64,000 nucleotides of DNA from Begonia masoniana (lineage: Eukaryota; Streptophyta; Magnoliopsida; Cucurbitales; Begoniaceae), in assembly GCA_022432975.1 (NCBI GenBank), contig CM039503.1:41832869-41896868 (forward strand), given 5' to 3'. Below the pieces are notes generated by a model that ran no database searches, was not told the origin of the DNA, and saw only the letters and a list, made by a program, of their open reading frames with translations. Each line of letters starts with the position of its first letter. The first letter of the stretch is position 1. The position numbers and the translations under genes were made by a program. This document shows positions 51,438-62,124 of the stretch, in pieces.

Positions 51438-52868
51438 TGTAACGCCCCGAATTATATGAACCCGGTTTGTCACACAAGTCCGTACATGACTAAAAATTTC
51501 ATCCATATATTTTTTTAAAGACTTGCAGCGGAATTCATTTAAACAAAATTAGAGCTAAACAAAATCATAAAAAGTGTCTGGATAATCGGCCGAAAAGTTA
51601 GAAATAATCGACCAAGAGAAAAATAAGAGTTAATCACGAATTTCTTTAAAAGTGGCGAAGGTCAAACGCATCTGCCGCTGAACCAAGTCAACGGAAGAGG
51701 CTGAAAACATAAAACAGAAGACATCATCCGGTCACAAAATGACAAAATATTCTCTACATCTACCGATGACGTCAGCCGGTTGATTTTCTTCATCCGATCG
51801 ACTTTATTCTACATCCACCGACGACTAAACGACAAAAACTTATTCTACATCATCCAGTATGTTTAACAATGACATCCTCCGATAACTAAACGACAAAACG
51901 TAATACTCACTCTTACCGATAGAATTAAACCTATATCATCCGATGGCTTTTCTGAAGACATCTTCTGATAGAATTAAGCCTACATCATCCGATGACTTTT
52001 CTGAAGGCATCTTCCGATAGAATTAAGCCTACATCATCCGATAGCTTTTCTGAAGACATCTTCCGATGGACTTAAACCTGCATCATCCGATGGCTTTTCT
52101 GAAGACATCTTCCGATAGACAACATAACTCAACATCTACCGATAGACATCATCTACCGGTAGAAAGCAGAGTATATCTCAACTACTCCTCACTATACATA
52201 CACAACACTAATTACAGAAAGGAAATTTACTTACTTTTCCAAGACCATTCAGAAACAACTCAAACCATTGCATTAATCAGATCCAGTAAAAACAACATTT
52301 AAAACTCGACAGATTACCGTTATCAGAAAATCTCAAAACATGTTCGAAGTATTGAAACCACTACTGTTGTGGGAACTTAACATTTCTAAATTTAAACACT
52401 GTCAACTAAACCTTCTCACCAACAGACATCAGTTAAACTGCCTCATCAAATACCAGGTCCGTGGCATGAGTGTGCTCCCCCAACAAGCCTATCCTTCAAT
52501 GAACTCAGAAGGCTCACCTGCTGTAACTTCTCTACCTACATCACAAAACTCATCTATTAGCCTAATGCTAAGTAAGTAAAGCAGTAATGGAATGAAAAGC
52601 TGAAACATAAATTCCTAAACATGCAATTTCTACTTTCTCATCTCAGTTGCATTCACATACGTTCATAAGCTGATCTGATCTCTCGGTTCCCTTGGGAAAT
52701 GGATCAATTTTCCCAAGGTCATACATCCTCTACTCGATTAAGGGGCGGATTAGTTCCCTTAATAGCTGAACTGATCCCTCTGTTCCCTTGGGAGTGGGAT
52801 CAATTCTCCCAATGTCATACATCCTCTACTCGATTAAGGGGCGGATTAGTTCCCTTAATAGCTGAACT
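51438..52868 (-). repeat. Gypsy LTR G (minus strand), cut by element H; remainder off-window
   Basis: The plus-strand edge TGTAACGCCCCGAATT interrupts Copia RT; the 5 bp outside are ACTAA. The sequence resembles solo LTR I. It contains about twelve CATCTTCCGATAG/CATCATCCGATGG units (51,690-52,160). The acceptor-like GTGATGTAG|GT is at 52,536/52,535 on the minus strand, with CTTACTTAGCATTAGGC upstream of it. Two units of a 95-bp-class repeat follow before H starts. The donor side lies beyond H, outside the window. Confidence 0.82.
52672..52868 (-). repeat. Two-copy hairpin repeat in LTR G
   Basis: Units of about 98 bp carry two inverted repeats each: TTGGGAG...CTCCCAA (52,787-52,820 region) and TTAAGGG...CCCTTAA (around 52,836-52,860). 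They match the repeats in LTR I. Confidence 0.75.
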
Positions 52869-55328
52869 TGTCACGACCCTAATACTGTACCCAATATCCG
52901 TACCATTTTTTTTTTTACCTAAGTTCTTTAATTAAACTCTAGGCGGAACCTAAACCGAAATCGAACCAGAATTGAATTCGGAATTTAAATCTAAGTTTAA
53001 AACCATTTACAAACTATTAATAATTAAATAAAACTGTTAAAACATTTATAAAAATCAATTAAAACAATATTTAAAATGAGGGGAGGGCAGAATTGGAATT
53101 CTGCCCTCGAAAAGGAGCAGCGACTGGTCGCTGCTAATTGCAGCGCCTAGTCGCCGCATGCGCTTCATTGTGCAGCGCTTGATCGCTACACAATGCAGCG
53201 ATCGGGCGCTGCATGTTGCAGCGCTCAGTCGCTGCTGTGCAGCGACCAGAACCCACTTGCTCTCTGGGATTTCCAGAGAGCAAACACTTCAAACTTTCGG
53301 CTCTCTGGAATCCGATTCCAGAGAGCAAATTCTTCTTTCTCCTTCACATTCTAAAAACGCTAAACATACGATTCAGACGTACTTCAATACGTGACAAAAC
53401 TTCCTAGAAACAAATGGCGTAGATAGCTCTAAAAATCGAGCTTATCCGTATCAAACCTACAACATTTCCAAAACATTTCTATAACGTTTAAATACTGTTT
53501 TAAACCTGAATATTTTCTATAAACAGTTTACCCAAAACATTCAAATGTAAACCTATCAACTACCAGAACCAAACATCCTATAACGTCTACACAATTATCC
53601 AGCCAAAACATCCCAAAGTCTATACATACTATCCCCACGGGTCAGGTGAGCCTCGACTGCGCCAGCACACCACCGCAGCCATCCTCCGTCAACTGAATCA
53701 TGCCGCAGGTGGAGGGACATCGTCCTCACCTGGTACCTCGAAGTCTATGTCACCTACACCATACAACACACTATGAGATAAAATCCCAGTAAGCTCTACG
53801 TAAATGTGATGCATGCTGTGCTATAAGTTCATTAAACCATGCTTTATTTTTTTTTTTATCTTACTATGCCATGCACTATAGGTGTCACCGAGATCCTATA
53901 CCTTCTAACCGGAGAGAGCTCATCCAGCGGGCGGACTACTCTTTCCAGCTAGAAGAGGGGGGTACACGCTTACAACACGTACAGTCATGCCTGAGCCCCA
54001 CCTCGCGTGACCTGTAAACTGTATGCCCGAAGGCCTGTATGCCCGAACGCCTGTATGCCTTTCGGCCAATGCTATGCTTTACGTTATCTTTAAAACTCTG
54101 TGCGGAAGTTCATTTTCATGCTTTTCTTTAAAACAAGTGATGCGTAAACAGTTCAATATTTTAAAGTAAACAAACAATAACATGTACCATCAAGACTGTA
54201 AAGCGTAAACTATAAACTCCTATAACCTAACTACCCAAACCAAGTACAATTTAAACTAATGCATCTCCAAAACTCCTCGAGACGACATTCGACGTACGGT
54301 GTAGGCCAATCGGCCAGAGAAGAAACACGAGAACTTACCTCGTGCACGCTGCAATCCAAGCTTCGTCCACGAGCGCTGTTTACCTAAGCAATTTACAAGG
54401 ATTGACGTTAAAATAAGTTTAAGTTAATAAACTTCCAAATTGTCAAAACCTTAACTAAAGGGCTTTCTAAAGTTCTAATCCATTTCATCGAGCTATTTAT
54501 TCGAAAAAATTTACGCTCGGCACCTCAATTCTCGAATTACGAACTTTTCTGAAAATCCTAAAATTCTCGGATTTTAAACTTTTTCACGAATTGATCCAAC
54601 TTCGTCCAATAATGTCCAATACGTTTAATATACACTTAATCACGGCTAACCTATTAATTACGAACCCTAATTCGCGTTTTTAACGAAGATAAATCGAAAC
54701 CCTAATTACTTAAAACGCTACGAAACTAAAGATTTAACGTTCTAAAATTGTAGCGACATACCTAGAACGTCGATTGGAGGAGAAATCACGAAGAGAACGA
54801 AGCGAATGGAGGTCGGATCGGAGTAAAATGTCGCGCGGGCGGTGAGGGTTCACGAGAGAGAGCTCTCTGGTTTTTGAGATCGACAGAGGAAGAATGAAAG
54901 AATAAAGGTAATCTGTTTTGTTTTATAATATTAACTTTGTAAATTACTATTTTGCCCTTCTTTAGTTTTTATATTGATTTCGTCCTTCGGTTCGTTAATC
55001 GTCCATCAATTCGGATTCACCAAGTTTCCTTATTTCACCAACAAGTCCAACTTATTATTTGGGATTTACTAAAACTGTCCATTCGCAATTTGGACTTCGT
55101 TTACTATTTTTACTAAAACGTCCTTCATATTATGAAAAGCTTAATTGCTCGGAATATAGTGTTTAATCTCCGAAAATTCCCATAATTTCCTTAAAATTCC
55201 TATTAATCGTTAGGATGGTAGTGATGCTTTCTTTTGGTAAAACGGACCTGATTTGATATAAATATAAAAATGTCATCCGATAATATAATAATAATATAAT
55301 ATACAAGTCCGTACAACCGGGTATTACA
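52869..55328 (-). repeat. 3' LTR of element H (about 2460 bp)
   Basis: On the minus strand it starts TGTAATACCCGG and ends GGGTCGTGACA. It contains a series of GCAGCGAN4TCGCTGC-type palindromes (53,118-53,245), CTCTCTGG/CCAGAGAG hairpins (53,259-53,325), the putative intron, and TATAAAA at 54,921-54,927 (minus). Confidence 0.93.
53754..54338 (-). other. Putative LTR leader intron (element H)
   Basis: Minus strand: donor CGAG|GTAAGTTC at 54,339/54,338. Stem GGCC-GATT-GGCC followed by CTACACC at about 54,298-54,315. GCTTACTGGGA near 53,789-53,799. Acceptor ATGGTGTAG|GT at 53,754/53,753. Short GCC-GAAA-GGC and GCC-UUCG-GGC units lie inside (54,018-54,075). Confidence 0.5.
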
Positions 55329-55341
55329 TTCCACCCTCCTT
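55329..55341 (-). other. Polypurine tract of element H
   Basis: AAGGAGGGTGGAA on the minus strand immediately before TGTAATACCC. Confidence 0.8.
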
Positions 55342-55368
55342 ATTCTGAATTTTGTCCACAAAATTAAA

Positions 55369-57205
55369 TCATACAAACAAATCAGGATACTTGGCCATCA
55401 TATCCTGCTGTCGTTCCCACGTCGCTTCTTCCACCTCATGATTCCGCCATAGAACTTTAACCAGCGGAATTTCTTTGTTGCGCAAAATCTTGATGGAAGT
55501 CTCCAAAATACGTACCGGCCTCACCTCATAGCTCAAGGTAGGCTGTACCTCGATCTCTGTAGCCTCCACGATATGCGACGGATCGTGCAAGCACTTCCGA
55601 ATCATAGATACATGAAATACATCGTGGATACCCTCCATAGATGCCGGAAGCTGCAGTCGACACGCCAACTTCCCGATCCTCTTCAGAATAGGAAAGGGCC
55701 CCACATAACGAGGGTTCAACTTACCCCTCCTTCCAAATCTCGCAACGCCCTTGAACGGAGAAACTTTCAAATAAACCTCATCGCCTTCCTCGAACTCTAG
55801 CTCTCTCCGCCTAGTGTCAGCATATCTCTTCTGTCTGCTATGAGCTACCTCAATGCGCCGTCGGATAATGGCAATCTTCTCTGCCGTCTGCTGTAGAATC
55901 TCAGGTCCAACGATGTTGGCCTCGCCAACCTCGTCCCAGTATAACGGAGACCTACACTTCCGACCATACAACGCCTCATACGGAGCCATGCCGATGGTAG
56001 CCTGGAAGCTGTTATTGTACGAGAACTCAACCAGGGGTAAATATCGGCTCCACGAGCCCTGAAACTCCAGCACACAAGCTCTGAGCATATCCTCAAGTAT
56101 CTGATTCGTCCTCTCTGTCTGACCATCAGTCTGAGGATGGAATGTCGTGCTGAAATTAAGCTGAGTCCCCATAGCTCTGTGTAAACTCTTCCAGAACTTC
56201 GATGTAAATCTCGGATCTCTGACTGAGATAATAGAAACTGGCACTCCATGCAGTCTGTCAATCTCCTGCACATAAAGCTCGGCGAGCTGGTCCATAGAAG
56301 ATGCCATCCTCACAGATAAGAAGTGGGCCGACTTTGCCAATCGGTCCACAATAACCCAAATGCCGTCATGGCCTCTCGTAGTCCTAGGGAGCCCCACAAT
56401 GAAATCCATGGAGATCTGCTCCCACTTCCACTCCGGAATCGGCAGTGGCAATAACGTTCCGGCCGGTCTCTGGTGCTCTGCCTTTACCCGCTGACATACT
56501 AGGCAGGTCTCAACATACTTGGCAACCTCCCTCTTCATGTTCGGCCACCAGAAGTGTTGTTTCAAATCCCGGTACATCTTGGTACTTCCCGGGTGCACAG
56601 AATATGCCGAAGAATGTGCCTCGGCCAATATCTCCTTCTTCAGGTCCTCGTCGCTAGGCACGTACCACCTATGCCTGAACTTCAGAATACCATCATCTGA
56701 TAAATGGAAATCCGACGAGTCTCCCAATGTCATGCTGGATCGAAGCTCCATACACTCTGAATCACTCTGCTGAGCCTCGCGTATACAATCTAGAATGGTC
56801 GGCCTGAGAGAAATGTTGGCGAGCATACTGGACAGCTCAGCCACTATCTCAACGTCGAACCTCTCAATCTCAGACCGCAGCGTAACTGACATCGCTGCTA
56901 ATAAAGGCTGACTCCCAGAAGGCACTCTACTCAAGGCATCAGCAACCTTGTTCGCCTTCCCCGGATGGTACTTGATGTCAAAATCATAATCTTTGACGAA
57001 CTCAAGCCATCGTCTCTGTCGCATGTTCAGCTCCTTCTGTGTAAATAAGTACTTCAAGCTCTTGTGGTCGGAAAATATCTCGCACTGCTGCCCATATAAA
57101 TAATGTCTCCATATCTTCAGTGCGAAGACCACAGCTGCTAACTCAAGGTCGTGCGTGGGGTAATTCTGCTCGTACGGCTTCAGCTGCCGAGAAGCATAAG
57201 AAATA
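55369..57205 (-). pseudogene. pol: Pol of element H, 3' part: RNase H end, integrase, chromodomain
   Basis: Continues from 58,804 after solo LTR I. RNase [31 protein letters not shown]. Integrase: zinc-binding [11 protein letters not shown] and CLVCQRV; core MDFIVGLP and GQTERT are present, but the segment normally SDRDPRF reads SVRDPRF (about 56,215), replacing the second catalytic aspartate by valine. The C-terminus [19 protein letters not shown] is chromodomain-like. The frame is otherwise open to the stop at 55,369. Confidence 0.92.
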
Positions 57206-57775
57206 TGTAACGCCCCGAGTTATCTAAACCGGGTTTGCTACTCAACACACTGAACCGAACCATGACGACTTGATACTAAATTTAAAAATATTTCACTCGA
57301 CAGTCAAAATTTGACATTTTCTAAAACTCGATGTATTTTAAAACTTGCAGTGGAAATCAATCGAACATCAATGAAGTTAAATAATCTGTGAAAACATTTT
57401 AAAATAATTGTTGGGAGTGTTAAGAATAATGGGCCAAAAATATAAAGCTTTAAAAATGTGGAATACCCATGAAATTGCAGAAGTCAAACACATCTGCCGA
57501 CGACAAAGTCAACACAAGAAACAGAAATAGAAAATAGGAGGCCTCTACCGATGACAAACAACAAAACTTCGGTTATATCAACTGGTCACAAAACGACAAA
57601 CACTACCTATATCTTCCGATGACGTCAGCCGGGGGATTCCTTCCTCCAACATCTGCCGATCGCTAGACGACAACTTGCAACTTATATCTACCGATGACGT
57701 CAGCCGGATGACTCCTTCATCCAACATCTGCCGATCGCTAGACGACAAAACTTACCACTTCAGTAACTTCTTCAC

Positions 57776-58267
57776 CTACATCACAAACTCATCTATTAGC
57801 CTAATGCTAAGCAAGTAGAGCATTGAATGAAATGAATTAATGAAACAAAAATTTCCCTAAACATGCAATCTCTACTTTCTCATCTCAGTTGTATTCAAAT
57901 TTGTTCTCTGTGGATCCCTCTGTACGATGGGAAAGTGGATCAGTCATCCCCCAAAGCATACATCCTCTGATCTCAATTAAGGGGCGGATTAATTCCCTTA
58001 ACAGTTAACTGGTCTGATCCCCCTGTAGGATTGGGAAGTGGATCACTTTTCCCAAAACCTCAATCCTCTGTTCTCAATTAAGGGGCGGATTAATCCCCCT
58101 TAACAGTTGTTCTGATCATCCTACTCACATTTACCATGCGTTTCATGTAAATTAATTTTCGTAACCTTTCAAAACATGATGCATGACAACTGGAAATAAA
58201 CATACAAACATACATAAATCCTACTATTTGTGATGTAGGCCCGAAGGCACAAACAAACTCTACTTAC
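57776..58267 (-). other. Putative LTR leader intron (LTR I)
   Basis: Minus strand: donor CCAG|GTAAGTAG at 58,268/58,267. Stem GCC-UUCG-GGC plus CTACATC at about 58,230-58,248. CTTGCTTAGCATTAGGC near 57,800-57,816. Acceptor GTGATGTAG|GT at 57,776/57,775. Two hairpin repeats lie inside. Confidence 0.5.
57905..58115 (-). repeat. Two-copy hairpin repeat inside the putative intron of LTR I
   Basis: Each unit (about 105 bp) has a TTAAGGG...CCCTTAA inverted repeat. One also has TTGGGAA...TTCCCAA around GTGGATCAC. Arm sequences differ between copies and from LTR G while the pairing is kept. Confidence 0.75.
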
Positions 58268-58803
58268 CTGGCTCCCTGGAAATCGCTCGGCTAAATGCTA
58301 CTTCAGAAGCTCGCTCACCTAAATTCATAATAGTACATATATCAAACTTTCACTAAACTTCACAGAATCAATACAGGAGTTTGAGGAACCAAATTTGAAA
58401 CCCCACAACTCGAGTATTCTCAATAGTCGCTCAGCCCGAACCTACTCTAAATCACACATTCCTCGAAACTCCTCACATTGTACTCCCTCAGCTATCTAAC
58501 TACTAAAATCACAAGAAAACAAGGAGGGCTTACCTAGGTTGAAGGAGAATCGGGCAGGAGAATCGCCTAGAGATTTCTGCCGTTCGAGCTGAAGACCGAA
58601 AGGGAAAGAAAATGAGTAGTGGTGGCGGCTACTCTAAACTTTTGCCTTAAATACCTTATCCACTTTCAAATTTGCCAATTACCCTTATGCCCTTACTTAC
58701 TCATTCTTCAACCTAACCTACATTATACTAAAATTTCGTTCATCGATTATACTTAATAGATTTATCTGTTATTTTAAATTTTTAATTAAAGTCGGGTGTT
58801 ACA

Positions 58804-60010
58804 AAATAACTCTCCCCTCCTGCATCAACACACAACCGAGTCTGACTCCAGATGCATCACAATAAATACTGAACCTGACACCTTCCGCAGGTAGCGCCAG
58901 TACTGGAGCGGTGGTCAATCTCTGCTTTAACTCCATAAAACTATCATCACAAGCAGACGACCATACAAATCTCTCGTTCTTCCGAGTCAAACGAGAAAGA
59001 GGAAGTGCGATCTTCGAGAATCCCTCTATAAACTTCCGATAATAACCGGCCAATCCGAGAAATCCACGCACCTCACGTACGTTCTTCGGCTGTGGCCAAT
59101 CTCTGACCACCTGAATCTTGCTCGGATCCACAGAAACTCCGTCCTGTGATATGATATGGCCAAGGAAGCTCACTCTGTCAAGCCAGAACTCGCACTTCGA
59201 AAACTTTGGATAGAGCTAGCGCTGACTCAGAATCTGTAAAACGATCCTCAGATGATCCTCGTGCTCTTCCTTTGTCTTAGAGTAAATCAAGATGTCGTCG
59301 ATGAAGACCACCACGAACTTGTCTAGATACTCCTTGAAGACACGGTTCATCAGATCCATAAACGCTGCAGGGGCATTAGTAAGTCCAAAAGACATGACAA
59401 GGAACTCGTAATGCCCATACCTCGTTCGGAATGCTGTCTTCTGAATATCATCCCTCCAGACTTTCAGCTGATAATAACCCGAGCGCAGGTCGATCCTGGA
59501 AAATACTCGGGCACCCTGTAGCTAATCAAATAAGTCATCAATCCGGGGCAGTGGATACTTATTCTTCACTGTGAGCTTATTCAGCTCCCTGTAATCAATA
59601 CACATCCTGAGGGTCCCGTCTTTCTTTTTGACAAACAGAACGGGCGCACCCCAGGGTGAAACGCTGGGTCGAATGAAACCCTTCTCTAACACTTCATCAA
59701 GCTGAGTCCTCAACTCTCTCAACTCAGGTGGTGCCAACCGGTACGGGTTTTTAAACCTTGGCGCTGTGTTAAGATATACATCAATAGTGAACTCGATCTC
59801 CCGGTCCGGCAGTAATCCGGGAAGATCATCAAGGAATATATCAGAGAACTCTCTGACGATAGGGATGTCGCTCGGCTTCAATCCGCTGAGCAACTGACAA
59901 TCAAAGACAAAGGCCAAATAAATGGAGCACGCACCTTTCAACTGCTCGTTGACCATCATGGAATAAGAAATAGGCGAGCCACTCAATCTGCTCATCGCCT
60001 GATAAGAAAA
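58804..60010 (-). pseudogene. pol: RT and first part of RNase H of element H (broken)
   Basis: Same frame as gag. Starts after TAG 60,011 with [11 protein letters not shown] motifs are [22 protein letters not shown] and [11 protein letters not shown], then TAG 59,522, [13 protein letters not shown], then TAG 59,216 after LSQR. RNase H follows with [13 protein letters not shown]. The MCIDYREL stretch, broken in element A, is intact here. The frame reaches the LTR I insertion at 58,804. Confidence 0.92.
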
Positions 60011-61453
60011 CTAAGCTTTACCCGGAGGTCGAAAGGTGACAATCCCGGATCGACAGTCGATGGTGGCGAAGTGCTGCAATAGCCAATCCATCCCTAAAAT
60101 AAGATCATAATGCTCGATGCCCATAACAATAAGGCGAGCATAGAGAGTATGGTCCCCAATCGAGACAATGTTGCCCTGGACTACACGACCAGACTGCATA
60201 CGCTCTCCTGAAGGTAGCATCACACTATACTCGCATTCTGCTAACTCAGGCGCAAGCCTCAATCTCGACACACACGCGGTGGAAACAAAAGAATGCGTAG
60301 CCCCCGTGTCTAATAAAGAAAATACAGGAACGCCAGTAATCAATATAGTACCTGCTATCACGGCAGGCTGAGCCTCATCATCAACGTCGCCAGGCTCAAT
60401 AAAAGCGAAGATCCTGGGAATAACCCTCCTCTGATCACTGCCTGACTGATCTCGGCCGGGCTTCAGGCAATCTCTAGCGAAATGGCCCTGGTCTCCACAT
60501 CGATAACACACACCCGTGCCCAATCTACACTGGCCACTGTGCTCCCTCAGACACTTAGGGCAAATAGGTACCTGCGAAGCACCCTGTACTTGCTTCCCCT
60601 TTCCCCGATCGTTACCTCCCTCAAGAGGTCTCTTCACACCCCTCTGCTGCTGCTGGGGCTGTGCTCTCGGCTGCCAACCTCGGTTCAGTGACTGAGGTCG
60701 AATCTCTCTGAAGAAGCCTTTAGATGGCTCCCTCGGTCTAGTAGATTTCTGCTCAACAGCCTCAATGTCGAGGGCTCTGGCCACTAGCTCGTCATAGGAT
60801 ACACCACGTACCCCTGATATCGTAAGGCGCATCCGGAACTCCTGGCTAAGTCCCTATAAAAACTGACGCACCTTATCCTCGTTGACGCTGACCTGTCGTG
60901 GTGCAAATCGAGACAGCGCCTCAAATCTCCTAACGTACTCGGCAATAGAAGCAGTCTGCCGCAACTGCATAAACTCGACCATCTTCGCCTCGCGAACGGT
61001 ATAGCTGAAATATTTATCATAGAACAGCTCTCTGAATCTCTCCCAGCCCATAATAGTCACATCGGTGGTCGTCTTGATGGAATCCCACCAAAACCGGGCG
61101 TCCAGAGCTAGGTGGTAGGTCACCAATGCAACCTTCTCTCCATCCTCTATGCTAGCATACGCCAGCATGTCCTCCATAGTGCGAACCCACTCCTCAGCTG
61201 AAGAGGGATCCGTAGACTGTCCGTTAAAGATAGGGGGCTGGAGCTTCTGAAATCTCTCCATCCCGCGGTTGCCCGATACCGCTGTCTCTCGAGCTCTAAC
61301 GCCCTCACGGTCTATCATAGTACCCAACTGCTGAGACTGCCTCTCCATCTGTTGAGCCTGTCTCTCCATATGCTGAGACTGCTGGGCAATAAAGTCCTTA
61401 AGTGTATCAATCGTATCGTCTCTGTCATCTCGATTGTTTCGTGGACGCACCAT
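60011..61453 (-). pseudogene. gag-pro: Gag and aspartic protease of element H (broken)
   Basis: ATG 61,453 (MVRPRNNRDDRDD) opens gag, with Gln/Met-rich heptads (HMERQAQQMERQSQQ, probably coiled coil) and the retrotransposon gag domain (EEWVRTMEDML, FWWDSIKTT, EYVRRFEALSRF). TAG 60,854 interrupts after VRQFL. The same frame continues with GLSQEFRMRL, zinc knuckle CYRCGDQGHFARDC and protease LLDTGATHSFVS with an intact DTG. TAG 60,011 follows GKA. Gag and pol share one frame, as in element A. Confidence 0.92.
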
Positions 61454-61605
61454 TGTTATAATAAAACTCCTATAAAAGGTTAAAACAAATATTCTAAGAA
61501 ACTATAAATCAAATAAAGCAATAAACATACTTACAGTTGATGAAGAATGTTCGCGTAGTGGTTGTGCAGTCGAGCAGTCTACAGAACCGATTTTAAAACC
61601 CGGGG

Positions 61606-61617
61606 GCTCTGATACCA
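61606..61617 (-). other. Primer-binding site of element H (tRNA-iMet)
   Basis: TGGTATCAGAGC on the minus strand, 5 nt after the 5' LTR end. Confidence 0.92.
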
Positions 61618-61622
61618 TAATT

Positions 61623-62124
61623 TGTCACGACCCTAATACTGTACCCAATATCCGTACCATATATATATATATATATATTTTTTTTTTTACCTAAGTTCTT
61701 TAATTAAACTCTAGGCGGAACCTAAACCGAAATCGAACCAGAATCGAATTCGAAATTTAAATCTGAGTTTAAAACCATTTACAAACTATTAATAATTAAA
61801 TAAAACTGTTAAAACATTTATAAACATCAATTAAAACAATATTTAAAATGAGGGGAGGGCAGAATTGGAATTCTGCCCTCGAAAAGGAGCAGCGACTGGT
61901 CGCTGCTAATTGCAGCACCCAGTCGCCGCATGCGCTGCAGTGCAGCGACCAGAACCCACTTGCTCTCTGGGATTTCCAGAGAGCAAACACTTCAAACTTT
62001 CGGCTCTCTGGAATCCGATTCCAGAGAGCAAATTCTTCTTTCTCCTTCACATTCTAAAAACACTAAACATACGATTCAGACGTACTTCAATACGTGACAA
62101 AACTTCCTAGAAACAAATGGCGTA
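61623..62124 (-). repeat. 5' LTR of element H, 3' end only (rest displaced by LTR J)
   Basis: Matches 52,869-53,414 of the 3' LTR but has fewer GCAGCGA...TCGCTGC palindrome units and an (AT)n tract at about 61,660-61,677. It is cut at 62,124, where LTR J starts. Confidence 0.92.

Larger units (their letters stand above)
57206..58803 (-). repeat. Solo LTR I (about 1598 bp) inside H pol, TSD AAATA
   Basis: The plus-strand edges TGTAACGCCCCGAG and GGGTGTTACA are flanked by AAATA on both sides (57,201-57,205 and 58,804-58,808). Removing the LTR and one AAATA restores the RNase H frame across EGRVISYASRQ. There is no internal domain, so it is a solo LTR. TATTTAA (minus) lies at 58,647-58,653. CATCTNCCGATG units and TGACGTCAGCCGG occur at about 57,490-57,740. 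Confidence 0.95.
52869..62124 (-). mobile_element. Ty3/Gypsy chromovirus H, with solo LTR I inside and LTR J in its 5' LTR
   Basis: Minus strand: 5' LTR (61,623-62,124, then interrupted by J), PBS (61,606-61,617), gag-pol from 61,453 to 55,369 split by LTR I, polypurine tract, 3' LTR (52,869-55,328). It inserted into LTR G. The left flank is GAACT; the matching right flank is beyond the window. Four TAG codons and a changed integrase residue make it inactive. Confidence 0.93.

Noticed and set aside
51438..51506. An RT ORF starting at 51,506
   Set aside because: The first 22 or so codons are LTR G sequence read through into Copia RT. The true upstream part of RT is displaced.
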